From Taklimakanibacter sp050251035 (lineage in GTDB: Bacteria; Pseudomonadota; Alphaproteobacteria; Rhizobiales; Aestuariivirgaceae), in contig JBFWNN010000006.1 in NCBI GenBank assembly GCA_050251035.1, positions 49,193-113,192 of the forward strand: a DNA stretch of 64,000 bases, read 5' to 3'. The notes beneath the pieces were generated by a model. That model searched no databases. It was given only the letters and a program-made list of their open reading frames with translations, and was not told the DNA's origin. The position numbers and the translations under genes are program-made. Numbering within the stretch: position 1 is the first letter of the stretch; every line of letters begins with the position of its first letter. Positions 36,377-45,134 of the stretch are shown piece by piece.

Positions 36377-37633
36377 TTACGGCGCCGCCTTGAGCAGCAC
36401 GTGCTTCTTGCGGCCTATCGACAGCTTGATGACGCCGTCGGCACTGAACGCGCTCTGGGTGAGCTGCAGCTTGTCGTCGCCGACCGCGACGTCGTTCACG
36501 CGCACCGCTCCGCCCTGGATCTGCCGGCGCGCATCGCCATTGGAGGAGGCGAGACCCGCCATCACCAGCGCCTTGAGCAGCCCGACGCCGTCACGGAAAT
36601 CGGCTGCCGGCACGCCGATCGTCGGCAGGCCTTCGGCGGCCTGGCCTTCCTCGAAGGTGCGGCGCGCCGTTTCGGCGGCCTCGCCGGCGGCCTCGCGGCC
36701 GTGAAGCAAAGTGGTGGCTTCCGTCGCCAGCGTCTTCTTGGCGTCGTTGATCTCCGCCCCGCCGAGGCTCGCCAGCCGGTCGATCTCGGCGAGCGGCAAG
36801 GTGGTGAAGAGCTTGAGGAAGCGCGCCACGTCGGCATCCTCGGTGTTGCGCCAGAACTGCCAGTATTCGTAAGGCGAGCGCATGTCGGCATTGAGCCATA
36901 CCGCACCCGCCGCCGTCTTGCCCATCTTGGCGCCGGATGCGAGCGTGATGAGGGGCGTGGTCAGCGCATAGAGCTGATGCGTGCCCATGCGCCGGCCGAG
37001 ATCGACGCCGGTCACGATGTTGCCCCACTGATCCGAGCCGCCCATCTGCAGATTGGTGCCATAGCGGCGCGCCAGCTCGGTGAAATCATAGGCCTGCAGG
37101 ATCATGTAGTTGAATTCGATGAACGACATTTCCTGCTCGCGCTCGAGCCGGAGCTTCACCGAATCCATGGTCAGCATGCGGTTGATCGAGAAGTGCCGGC
37201 CGATGTCGCGCAGCATGTCGATGTAATTGAGCCTGGTCAGCCATTCGGCATTGTCGACCATGATGGCGTCCTTGGGCCCGGTCCCGAATTTCAGGAACCT
37301 GGCGAAGACGCTCTGGATGCCGCGCTTGTTCGCCTCGATCTCCTCGACCGAGAGCAGCTTGCGGCTCTCGTCGCGGCCCGTCGGGTCGCCGACCCGGGTG
37401 GTGCCGCCGCCCATGAGCGCTATCGCCTTCTGGCCGGTCTGCTGGGCCCAGTAGAGCAGCATGATCTGGACGAGCGAACCCACATGCAGGGAGGGCGCCG
37501 TGCAGTCGAAGCCGATATAGGTGTTGACCTCGTTCCTGGCGGCGAGCTGGTCCAGCCCCTCGAAATCGGAGCACTGGTGGATGTAGCCGCGCGCGGAAAG
37601 CGTGTTAAGGAACTCGGACGAAAACTTGCTCAT
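36377..37633 (-). CDS. tyrS: Tyrosyl-tRNA synthetase
   Basis: 418 residues, class I synthetase of the bacterial TyrRS type. The HIGH-like signature is HVGSL (in PSLHVGSLVQIMLLYW), the tyrosine pocket includes NYMILQAYDF and GGSDQWGNIVTG, and the KMSKS loop is KMGKTAAG. An S4 RNA-binding domain (residues about 350-415, SNGDARRQIQGGAVRVND) binds the long variable arm of tRNA-Tyr. Start at 37633 begins MSKFSSEFLNTLSARGYIHQ, the family N-terminus. It is divergent from anmK with only 48 bp between starts, so the promoters must overlap. Confidence 0.97.
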   Translation of the reverse strand: MSKFSSEFLNTLSARGYIHQCSDFEGLDQLAARNEVNTYIGFDCTAPSLHVGSLVQIMLLYWAQQTGQKAIALMGGGTTRVGDPTGRDESRKLLSVEEIEANKRGIQSVFARFLKFGTGPKDAIMVDNAEWLTRLNYIDMLRDIGRHFSINRMLTMDSVKLRLEREQEMSFIEFNYMILQAYDFTELARRYGTNLQMGGSDQWGNIVTGVDLGRRMGTHQLYALTTPLITLASGAKMGKTAAGAVWLNADMRSPYEYWQFWRNTEDADVARFLKLFTTLPLAEIDRLASLGGAEINDAKKTLATEATTLLHGREAAGEAAETARRTFEEGQAAEGLPTIGVPAADFRDGVGLLKALVMAGLASSNGDARRQIQGGAVRVNDVAVGDDKLQLTQSAFSADGVIKLSIGRKKHVLLKAAP

Positions 37634-37681
37634 GAACGGGCCTGCACTTGTCGAGAGGGGCTCTTACCACGGGAAAAGCGC

Positions 37682-38794
37682 GTGTCAAAACTCTACACCG
37701 CCTTGGGGCTCATGTCGGGGACATCGCTCGACGGCATCGATATCGCGCTCATCAAGACGGATGGCGAAGGGGCGGTGAAGCGCGGCGCTTCGCGGACCTA
37801 TCCTTACGTCCCGGAGCAGCGCGCCATCCTCCAGGGGGCGCTGAAGGACGCGCTGGCGGTCAAGGACCGGCGCGAGCGTCCCGGCAGCCTCGCCGAGGTC
37901 GAATGGTCGCTCACCGAGTGGCATGCCCTCGCGGTTGAATCCTTTTGCCAGGACTTCGGCCTAACCGATTCGGATATCGACGTAATCGGCTTCCACGGCC
38001 AGACCGTCATCCACCGGCCGGAGCGCCGCCTGACGGTGCAGCTCGGCGATGGGCCGCTGCTGGCGCGGCGGCTCAAGGTCAAGGTGGTCCATGATTTGCG
38101 CGCCGATGACATTGCCGCCGGCGGGCAAGGGGCACCCCTGGTGCCCGTCTACCATCGGGCGCTGACGCAGAGCCTGGAAGTGCTGCCGCTCGCCTTTCTC
38201 AATATCGGCGGGGTCAGCAACGTCACCTGGATCGGCGCCGACGGCGAGCTCATCGCTTTCGACACGGGCCCCGGCAATGCGCTCATCGACGACTGGGCCC
38301 TCAAGGCGACAGGAAGCCCCGTCGACAGGGATGGCCGGCTGGCTCTTTCGGGACGCGTGAACGAGGCCGCTCTCGCCCAGTTCCTGGGCGACTCCTTTTT
38401 CGAGGAACGGCCACCCAAATCGCTCGATCGCAACAGTTTCGCCGGTCTCGACCTCACCGGCCTCAGTCCGGCCGACGGTGCGGCGACCTTGACCGCCTTC
38501 ACCGCCCGGTCCGTCGCCTTGTCACGCGCATGGTTCCCCGCCGATCCCAAATGCTGGGTTATCTGCGGCGGCGGCCGCAAGAACCCGGCCCTGATGGCGG
38601 CCTTGCGCATAAGCCTCGGCCTCGGCGCCGAGGCCGTCATTCCGGCCGAGGCCGCAGGCTTCAATGGCGATTCCATGGAGGCCGAGGCCTGGGCCTATCT
38701 CGCGGTGCGCAGCCTCAAGGGCCTGCCGATCACATTCCCGGGCACGACGGGCGCCCCCGAGCCGATGACGGGCGGTGTCACGGCGGAGGCCTGA
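37682..38794 (+). CDS. anmK: Anhydro-N-acetylmuramic acid kinase
   Basis: 370 residues from GTG 37682, giving the family N-terminus SKLYTALGLMSGTSLDGIDIA; frames further upstream are antisense to tyrS. Sugar-kinase (ASKHA) motifs are present: GLMSGTSLDGID (phosphate 1), GFHGQTV, DTGPGN, and CGGGRKNPALM (adenosine site). The enzyme opens and phosphorylates 1,6-anhydroMurNAc released during peptidoglycan turnover to yield MurNAc-6-phosphate, completing wall recycling with the amidase and transglycosylase products. Paired divergently with tyrS, an arrangement common in alphaproteobacteria. Confidence 0.96.
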   Translation: MSKLYTALGLMSGTSLDGIDIALIKTDGEGAVKRGASRTYPYVPEQRAILQGALKDALAVKDRRERPGSLAEVEWSLTEWHALAVESFCQDFGLTDSDIDVIGFHGQTVIHRPERRLTVQLGDGPLLARRLKVKVVHDLRADDIAAGGQGAPLVPVYHRALTQSLEVLPLAFLNIGGVSNVTWIGADGELIAFDTGPGNALIDDWALKATGSPVDRDGRLALSGRVNEAALAQFLGDSFFEERPPKSLDRNSFAGLDLTGLSPADGAATLTAFTARSVALSRAWFPADPKCWVICGGGRKNPALMAALRISLGLGAEAVIPAEAAGFNGDSMEAEAWAYLAVRSLKGLPITFPGTTGAPEPMTGGVTAEA

Positions 38795-38838
38795 GCTGAC
38801 CATAGGCAGCGTCCCGACCGCGCCGTGGGGGCGCTCTC

Positions 38839-41187
38839 TCACTGGGTCTCGTGGAAGCATTCGTGGATCTTTCCGTCAGTGCCGATATAGGCGATGTGTT
38901 CCACATTGTCCGAGGTGACCCAGCTGGTCGGCGTTTGGCCGGGAGCAGCGGGCTGCTGACCGAAACTCGGTACGGTATGGCGCCACGTCCCATCGCCGCC
39001 GACCTCCACATGGAAGTAGCATTCATGGACCTGTGAATCGGTGCCGACATAGGCGATATGCTGCACGTTCTCGGGCGAGGTGTACCAGCTGGTAAGACCG
39101 CCTTTGCCGGCCGGCATTTCCGGTGAGTTGCATATCTCATGCCGCCAGCCGCCAAAGCCGCCGTGGAAGAAGAAGCGCTGGTGCACGAGCCCTTCGAGGC
39201 TGAAGGCGAAATGCTGGATGTTGGCGGGAGTGGAGCACCAGCTCGTGGTCGGAACAGGAGCTACCGCCGTGACATGCGGCAGGATGACCCTGGTTTCCCA
39301 ACGGGGATCGGCGGGAATAATGCGATGTATGCATTCGCGTAAGTGGCCGTCCGCCCCCACATAGATGAGATGCGCGATCTGGCCGCCATGCGTGGTGCAG
39401 GCGGTCGGAGTGGTGCCTTGCAGTATTTCCGGCTGCAGGAAATTGGGAATGCTGTGCTGCCAGCCGCCCGATGTGCCCGCTTTGCGGAACCATTCATGGA
39501 TCTGGTTGTCCTTGCCGGCATAGGCCACATGGTTGACGTCGTCGAAGTCGTACCAGCTGATCGGACCCGTGCGGAAAAAGATTCCGGGCAGTTCGACGCC
39601 TGGAATGCTGTGCTCCCAAATCTCGCTGTCCGCGGTCCGTGAGCATATATGGAGCGCACCACCGCTGTTATCCAGGCTATGGTAGGCGATGTAGTCGACA
39701 TTGTCCTTTTTGCTGTGCCAGCCGGTCACTTTGGTCAGACGTTCCGCGAGATTGGCCACGCTGGCGAAGGAGCCGGGCGTCTGTGTGAGATTGGGAATGG
39801 AATGTCTCCACTGGAGACCGCCAAGTCGGCGCCGCAACTCATTGACCCTACCGCCGTCCTCTCCACCCCATGCGATATGCTCCACTTTGGTGACGGGGTC
39901 GAACCAGCTCGCGAGACTGACATTGTTCGTCAGTGAGATACTGATCTCGGTTTCGCCGGCATTGACTACCCGGTGACCCCATTTCGGGTCTCTGATCAAT
40001 GTCCCGATGCGCTGGGGCCCGCGCCACGTCAGGTCTTCACCGCGGAAATAGAAGTCAAATCCATGCTGGTGACGGCGACGGGCGATCATCTCCAGGTTGC
40101 CGTGTTCGCCGCCGAAGTTGCTTTGAATGAGCGAGACCTCATCATAGAGAGGACCGGAGATGCGCAGCGGCTGATGCCACCGGGGGGCTTCGCCGATCGG
40201 GATGAAGCCGTCCTGGCGGTTGCCGCAATCGCGGAAGAAGTGCAGCAATCCGCCGTTGTTGCTGGCGACGACAAGCTCCAGGTTGCCGAAGTGACCGATG
40301 TCGAACGGCAAATCGCCTTCCGGCTCCCAGCCGAAATCACCCTGAATGAGACATGGCCGCCCTCTGAACTCTCCGGCAAGCTCGGGAAAAACATCCTGGC
40401 CGAAGGTGGTTCTGTCTATCCATCCGACACTATGCCCGGAGGCATCGGTTATCCACCTGACGTGCAACTCCAGCAGGCCGGCGACCGTAACCCCGGCGAC
40501 GATCCTCTCTTCGCCCGGGCCGACATCGGCGTAGCCGGTATCGGCCGTATCGGTGAAATGCGTGCTTCCCATGGCGAGGGAGGTCATTCCGACACCGACC
40601 AGCCGCTGCTGTCCGGCGCCGAACAATTTGCTCCATCGGATGTTGTCGCTGCCGTCGAAGTTTGATCCGTTAAAACGCTCCCAGTATTCGAAGCCTGCGA
40701 ACATGTCCGGCACGGCGACATAGAAGGAACTGTCGTGGTGCCCGGTTCCGCCGGCTCGGAAATAGGCTCCCGAATATGCCATGCTGGGCGCGCCGCGAAC
40801 GCCGGAAAGCGTTTCGCCCGCTGGAGTCGCGACGAGCGCGGGCCCTTTCCAGACGAAGTCGACATTGTCCCGCCAATAAGCATGGACGATGCCATCATCA
40901 CGCGTGGCCAATACTTCGAGGTTGCCCAAACGGCGCTCGGGATCGAGACGGAAATCGGATTCGATCACCGTCGCACCGACATATTTGCCGGTTCCAAAGA
41001 CGTTCGGCCCGAGCCATCTGAATTCGTCGTTGTCATTGGCACGGGCATAGTGGGCCAGGCCGCCATCGGGCCAGGGGATCACGGCCTCAAAATTTCCGTT
41101 GGCTCCGGCGCGGCTTTGGATCAGGAATCCGCCGAGAGGCGACATCATGGGACGCCTGCGCCAGTCAAAGTCACCGATGTCGCTCAT
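38839..41187 (-). CDS. Lectin-like protein with two different beta-propellers
   Basis: 782 residues from ATG 41185-41187 with an AAGGGG ribosome site. There is no signal peptide or membrane segment. The N-terminal half (about residues 10-410) holds some six degenerate 60-70-residue repeats with a core GNLE(V/L)-A--GG--H-(Y/F)-RD followed by W-GP--I. The C-terminal half (about 440-782) holds seven repeats of about 50 residues, each TSW(Y/F)---D-V-HIAY-G-DG-IHE followed by W-HSIPN; the last is a partial blade. Both patterns occur in uncharacterised actinobacterial and Bradyrhizobium proteins and resemble sugar-binding propellers of the PLL/AAL/tachylectin-2 type. Carbohydrate binding is inferred. 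GC looks lower (near 58%) than the flanks, hinting at transfer. Confidence 0.75.
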   Translation of the reverse strand: MSDIGDFDWRRRPMMSPLGGFLIQSRAGANGNFEAVIPWPDGGLAHYARANDNDEFRWLGPNVFGTGKYVGATVIESDFRLDPERRLGNLEVLATRDDGIVHAYWRDNVDFVWKGPALVATPAGETLSGVRGAPSMAYSGAYFRAGGTGHHDSSFYVAVPDMFAGFEYWERFNGSNFDGSDNIRWSKLFGAGQQRLVGVGMTSLAMGSTHFTDTADTGYADVGPGEERIVAGVTVAGLLELHVRWITDASGHSVGWIDRTTFGQDVFPELAGEFRGRPCLIQGDFGWEPEGDLPFDIGHFGNLELVVASNNGGLLHFFRDCGNRQDGFIPIGEAPRWHQPLRISGPLYDEVSLIQSNFGGEHGNLEMIARRRHQHGFDFYFRGEDLTWRGPQRIGTLIRDPKWGHRVVNAGETEISISLTNNVSLASWFDPVTKVEHIAWGGEDGGRVNELRRRLGGLQWRHSIPNLTQTPGSFASVANLAERLTKVTGWHSKKDNVDYIAYHSLDNSGGALHICSRTADSEIWEHSIPGVELPGIFFRTGPISWYDFDDVNHVAYAGKDNQIHEWFRKAGTSGGWQHSIPNFLQPEILQGTTPTACTTHGGQIAHLIYVGADGHLRECIHRIIPADPRWETRVILPHVTAVAPVPTTSWCSTPANIQHFAFSLEGLVHQRFFFHGGFGGWRHEICNSPEMPAGKGGLTSWYTSPENVQHIAYVGTDSQVHECYFHVEVGGDGTWRHTVPSFGQQPAAPGQTPTSWVTSDNVEHIAYIGTDGKIHECFHETQ

Positions 41188-41333
41188 CAGGCCAGGCCCC
41201 TTAACCGCGGTTTCACTCGTCCGGCACAAGGGCGTCTCAGATCAGGCACGCGCGATCAGGTTAGCCAGATGTGTCGTTGCCGTCCAGGTCAATCATCCCC
41301 GGGCCCCGCTGCCTGAAGAATCTGGAGCCCGCA

Positions 41334-41360
41334 TGTCACATCATCCGCCGCTGTCTCGTC
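41334..41360 (+). promoter_or_regulatory. ECF41-type promoter for the CMD-sigma operon
   Basis: TGTCACA (41334-41340), a 16-nt spacer and CGTC (41357-41360) match the target promoter known for group ECF41 sigma factors. Transcription would begin around 41366-41368, just before the AGAAGG ribosome site of the CMD-family gene. Since the sigma factor is the second gene of the unit, this predicts positive autoregulation. Confidence 0.85.
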
Positions 41361-41390
41361 TCATGGTGGAAGCCGAGAAGGATGAACCAA

Positions 41391-41843
41391 ATGAGACTGG
41401 CACAAAATGCGATCGACAAGGACCTCTTCCAGGCCGTCCTGGCACTCGAGACGAAAGTCCGCGCCAGCGGCCTCGACCAGAAGCTCTATCTGCTCGTCAA
41501 GGCGAGAGCTTCGCAGATCAACGGCTGCGCCTTTTGCATCGACATGCACATGAAGGAGCTGAAGGCACAGGGCGAAAGCGAGGACAGATTGTTCCTGCTG
41601 AGCGCCTGGCGCGAGGCGGACCGTTTCTTCACACCGAAGGAACGGGCGGCGCTCGCCTGGACCGAGACGGTGACCCTCCTGGCTGACACCCACGTGCCCG
41701 ATCGCGAATGGGAGGCGGTGCGCAAGGAGTTCAGCGAGGAGGAGGTCGCCAAGCTCACTTTCGCCATCGGCACCATAAATATCTGGAACCGGATCTCGGT
41801 GTCCTTCCGGACACCTCCCGGAACCAGGCCGCCGGGCATATGA
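41391..41843 (+). CDS. Carboxymuconolactone decarboxylase/AhpD-like protein
   Basis: 150 residues from ATG 41391 (ribosome site AGAAGGA 8 nt upstream; an ATG at 41382 overlaps that site). The AhpD core is INGCAFCIDMHMKEL with the redox pair Cys46/Cys49 and His53. Such all-helical trimers or hexamers act as alkyl-hydroperoxidases or peroxide-sensing thiol proteins. Genes of this family are the usual genomic partners of ECF41 sigma factors; here the stop overlaps an ATGATG at 41840. The promoter at 41334 fixes the start downstream of 41366. Confidence 0.93.
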   Translation: MRLAQNAIDKDLFQAVLALETKVRASGLDQKLYLLVKARASQINGCAFCIDMHMKELKAQGESEDRLFLLSAWREADRFFTPKERAALAWTETVTLLADTHVPDREWEAVRKEFSEEEVAKLTFAIGTINIWNRISVSFRTPPGTRPPGI

Positions 41844-41860
41844 TGGCAGGGGAGGCAGCC

Positions 41861-42754
41861 ATGGCCGTCACGGATTTCGAAACTTATCGCAAGTATCTGA
41901 CCGGCATCGCCTATCGCATGCTCGGCTCCTATGCCGAAGCCGAGGATGTCGTGCAGGACGTCTATTTGCGCTGGCACAAGGTCGACCACGGCACCGTCAT
42001 CGACCCGAAGGCCTTCCTGGCGCGGATCACCACGCGGCTCTGCCTCGACATCCTGAAGTCGGCGCGGATGCGGCGCGAGACCTATGTCGGCCAATGGCTG
42101 CCCGAGCCCTTGATCGAGGGGCTTGTCGATGAAAGCTCGCCAGAAGAGGAACTGGCGGGCGATCTGTCGGTGGCCATGATGCTGGCCCTGGAACGGCTCT
42201 CGCCGCTCGAGCGCGCCGCTTTCCTGCTGCATGACATCTTCGAGATGGGATTCCCGGCCGTCGCCGAGACGATCGGGCGCAGCGAGGAAAGTGCCCGCCA
42301 GCTGGCGGCCCGGGCGCGCAAGAACCTGCGGAGCGGCCGTCCGCGCTACAAGGTGAACGAGGCGGAGGAGACCGCCGTCACCCGGGCGTTCTTCACGGCC
42401 TCGCGCACCGGCGATCTCGCCGGCTTGTCGAAGCTTCTCGCCGACAACGTCGTTTTCCACGCCGATGGCGGGGGCAAGCGTACCGCGGCCACCAATGTCC
42501 TCGAGGGCATCGCGCGTGTGACGCAATTTATTGCCGGCTACGGCCAGAAGCTCTTTCCGCTGCATGGCCTGCCCCCGGTACGCTTCACCCGCGTCAACAA
42601 CATGCCGGGCTTCGCCACCATCGAGGCCGATGGTCTTCCGCAGACCATGTCCTTCGAGATCGGGGGCGGCAAGATCACGGCAATCTATGTGATGCGCAAC
42701 CCCGACAAACTCAAGCATGTCACGGCCGAGTGGATCAGGCAGGGCGCACAATGA
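41861..42754 (+). CDS. ECF41-family sigma factor with SnoaL-like C-terminal domain (SigJ type)
   Basis: 297 residues from ATG 41861, which follows AGGGGAGG; ATG 41840 overlapping the CMD stop is an alternative. Sigma region 2 (YRKYLTGIAYRMLGSYAEAEDVVQDVYL, shown in family as 'AEDvvQ') and region 4 (LERLSPLERAAFLLHDIFEM) are joined by the WLPEPL linker that defines ECF41. The C-terminal SnoaL-like domain carries the two conserved pieces DGGGK (202-206) and NPDKL (280-284); in studied members this domain is needed for activity and substitutes for an anti-sigma factor. No anti-sigma gene is adjacent. Likely target: its own operon. Confidence 0.95.
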   Translation: MAVTDFETYRKYLTGIAYRMLGSYAEAEDVVQDVYLRWHKVDHGTVIDPKAFLARITTRLCLDILKSARMRRETYVGQWLPEPLIEGLVDESSPEEELAGDLSVAMMLALERLSPLERAAFLLHDIFEMGFPAVAETIGRSEESARQLAARARKNLRSGRPRYKVNEAEETAVTRAFFTASRTGDLAGLSKLLADNVVFHADGGGKRTAATNVLEGIARVTQFIAGYGQKLFPLHGLPPVRFTRVNNMPGFATIEADGLPQTMSFEIGGGKITAIYVMRNPDKLKHVTAEWIRQGAQ

Positions 42755-42784
42755 AAAAGCTGCGGCATTTGCATGCCGCAGCTT
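42753..42784 (-). terminator. Terminator of katG
   Basis: A perfect 11-bp stem, AAGCTGCGGCA (42757-42767) with TGCCGCAGCTT (42774-42784), closes a 6-nt loop and is followed on the minus strand by a T run. It sits between the convergent ends of the sigma gene and katG, touching the sigma stop codon. The plus-strand side lacks a T run, so it mainly serves katG. Confidence 0.88.
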
Positions 42785-42809
42785 CCGCATATCGTTGCTT
42801 GCGCCGCGA

Positions 42810-44993
42810 TCAGGCGAGATCGAAGCGGTCCAGGTTCATCACCTTCGACCATGCCGCCACGAAGTCCTTCACGAACTTCTCCTTCGAGTCCGCGCAGGCA
42901 TAGACTTCGGCGAGAGCCCTGAGCTGCGAGTGCGAGCCGAAGATGAGATCCGCGCGTGTGGCGGTCCACTTGACTTTGCCCGATGCCCGGTCGCGTCCTT
43001 CGAACACGTCCCTGGCGTCCGACGCCGCCTTCCATTCCGTGCCCATATCGAGCAGATTGAGGAAGAAGTCGTTGCTCAGCGTCTCGGGCTTCTGGGTGAA
43101 GACTCCATGCTTGGACTGGCTGGCATTGGCGCCGAGGACGCGCAGGCCCCCGACGAGAACCGTCAGTTCAGGCGCGGTGAGGGTCAGCAGCTGCGCCCGG
43201 TCCACCAGTGACTCTTCGGCTTTGAGCCGCTGCTTGCCGCGCTGATAGTTGCGGAAGCCGTCGACGGTCGGCTCGAGCGGTGCGAAGGACTCGACGTCGG
43301 TCTGATCCTGCGTCGCGTCCATGCGGCCCGGCGCGAAGGGCACCTTCACATCGACACCGGCGGCCTTCGCGGCCTTTTCGACGGCCGCCGAGCCGCCGAG
43401 GACGATCAGGTCGGCGAGCGACACCTTCTTGCCGCCGGCATTGAACTCCTTCTGAATCGCTTCGAGCTTCCGCAGGACCTCCGCCAGCTGGGCCGGCTGG
43501 TTGACGTCCCAATCCTTCTGCGGTGCGAGCCGGATGCGCGCGCCATTGGCGCCACCGCGCTTGTCGCCGCCACGGAACGTCGAGGCCGACGCCCAGGCCG
43601 TCGAAACGAGCTGGGAGACCGTCAGGCCCGAGCCGAGAATCTTGGCCTTGAGAGCCGCGATATCGGCTTCGCCGATCACGTCATGATCGAGCGCCGGGAT
43701 CGGATCCTGCCAGATCAGCACTTCCTTCGGGACGAGGGGGCCGAGATACCGCACGGCCGGACCCATGTCGCGATGCGTGAGCTTGTACCAGGCCCTGGCG
43801 AAGGCGTCCGCGAACTGGTCCGGATTCTCGAGGAAGCGCCGCGAGATCTTTTCGTAGGCCGGATCGAACCGCAAGGAGAGGTCGGTGGTGAGCATCTGCG
43901 GCACGTGACGCTTCGCGGCATCATGCGCATCGGGCACGGTACCGGCGCCCATGCCATGCTTCGGTTTCCACTGATGTGCGCCGGCTGGGCTCTTGGTGAG
44001 CTCCCATTCATAGCCGAACAGATTCCAGAAGAAGTTGTTCGTCCACTTGGTCGGCGTCGTGGTCCACGTGACCTCGATGCCGCTGCCGATCGTGTCGCCG
44101 CCCTTGCCGGTGCCGAACTTGTTCTTCCAGCCGAGGCCTTGCTCTTCGATGCCGGCAGCTTCCGGATCGGGGCCCACCGAGGCCGTGTCGCCGGCGCCAT
44201 GGGTTTTGCCGAACGTGTGACCACCGGCGATCAGCGCCACTGTCTCTTCATCGTTCATCGCCATGCGTCGGAAGGTCTCGCGGATGTCGCGCGCCGCGGC
44301 GATCGGGTCGGGATTGCCGTTTGGGCCTTCCGGATTGACGTAGATCAAGCCCATCTGCACCGCGCCGAGATTGCCCTCGAGATCACGCTCACCGCTATAG
44401 CGCTCGTCCGCCAGCCACGTGCCTTCGGGACCCCAATAGACGTCCTCTTCGGGTTCCCAGACATCGGCGCGTCCGCCGGCAAAGCCGAAGGTCTTGAAAC
44501 CCATCGATTCCAAGGCGACGTTGCCGGTGAGGATCAAGAGATCGGCCCAGGAAATTTTACGGCCGTATTTCTGCTTGATCGGCCACAGCAGGCGGCGCGC
44601 CTTGTCGAGATTGACGTTGTCCGGCCAGCTGTTGAGCGGCGCGAAACGCTGCTGGCCGCTGCCTGCGCCGCCGCGCCCGTCGCCGATGCGATAGGTGCCG
44701 GCGCTGTGCCACGCCATGCGGATGAAAAACGGCCCGTAGTGGCCGAAATCGGCCGGCCACCACTCCTGCGAGCTGGTCATCAGGGCCTTGAGGTCCTTGA
44801 TCACGGCATCGAGGTCAAGGCTCTTGAATTCCTTGGCATAGTCGAAGGCCTCGCCCATCGGGTCGGAGAGGCCCGAATGCTGGTGTAGAACCTGAAGATT
44901 CAGCTGGTTCGGCCACCAGTCGCGATTCTTCTTGATTACCGGCGCATGGGCGACCGGGCATTTGCCCGCGCTTTCATTGGTCTTGGTGTCCAT
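42810..44993 (-). CDS. katG: Catalase-peroxidase
   Basis: 727 residues, full length. The N-terminal haem domain has the distal RMAWHSAG (Trp95, His96) and the proximal GGHTFGKTHGA (His259). The covalent Met-Tyr-Trp adduct needed for catalase activity is supported by Trp95, the Tyr in LIYVNPEG and the Met in FRRMAMN. The C-terminal duplicated domain lacks haem but is intact. No signal peptide, so cytoplasmic. The gene is divergent from an oxyR homologue across a 141-bp AT-rich control region, and ends in a strong terminator. It removes hydrogen peroxide and also has peroxidase activity. Confidence 0.98.
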   Translation of the reverse strand: MDTKTNESAGKCPVAHAPVIKKNRDWWPNQLNLQVLHQHSGLSDPMGEAFDYAKEFKSLDLDAVIKDLKALMTSSQEWWPADFGHYGPFFIRMAWHSAGTYRIGDGRGGAGSGQQRFAPLNSWPDNVNLDKARRLLWPIKQKYGRKISWADLLILTGNVALESMGFKTFGFAGGRADVWEPEEDVYWGPEGTWLADERYSGERDLEGNLGAVQMGLIYVNPEGPNGNPDPIAAARDIRETFRRMAMNDEETVALIAGGHTFGKTHGAGDTASVGPDPEAAGIEEQGLGWKNKFGTGKGGDTIGSGIEVTWTTTPTKWTNNFFWNLFGYEWELTKSPAGAHQWKPKHGMGAGTVPDAHDAAKRHVPQMLTTDLSLRFDPAYEKISRRFLENPDQFADAFARAWYKLTHRDMGPAVRYLGPLVPKEVLIWQDPIPALDHDVIGEADIAALKAKILGSGLTVSQLVSTAWASASTFRGGDKRGGANGARIRLAPQKDWDVNQPAQLAEVLRKLEAIQKEFNAGGKKVSLADLIVLGGSAAVEKAAKAAGVDVKVPFAPGRMDATQDQTDVESFAPLEPTVDGFRNYQRGKQRLKAEESLVDRAQLLTLTAPELTVLVGGLRVLGANASQSKHGVFTQKPETLSNDFFLNLLDMGTEWKAASDARDVFEGRDRASGKVKWTATRADLIFGSHSQLRALAEVYACADSKEKFVKDFVAAWSKVMNLDRFDLA

Positions 44994-45134
44994 ATTCGCT
45001 CCGATCCTGGCTAAGTTGATGTCCTGGCTGAGGGTGATTGAGCTGCGGGAAAAATCCCGTCGTGCTGTTTCGCCTAGCAGAGTTGCTCAATAAATTTAAG
45101 TTGGATTTTTTGATTGTACCAATAAATTGAAATT
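44994..45134. promoter_or_regulatory. katG-oxyR divergent control region with direct repeats
   Basis: The right 60 bases are much more AT-rich than the surroundings. CAATAAATT occurs at 45088-45096 and again at 45120-45128, 32 bp apart (three helical turns), a spacing suited to an OxyR tetramer contacting successive major grooves on one face. No full match to the E. coli OxyR consensus is claimed. Promoters for both genes should lie here. Confidence 0.6.

Noticed and set aside
36179..37681. Long N-terminal extension of anmK
   Set aside because: The frame is open far upstream but runs antisense through tyrS; the GTG at 37682 gives the exact family N-terminus and length.
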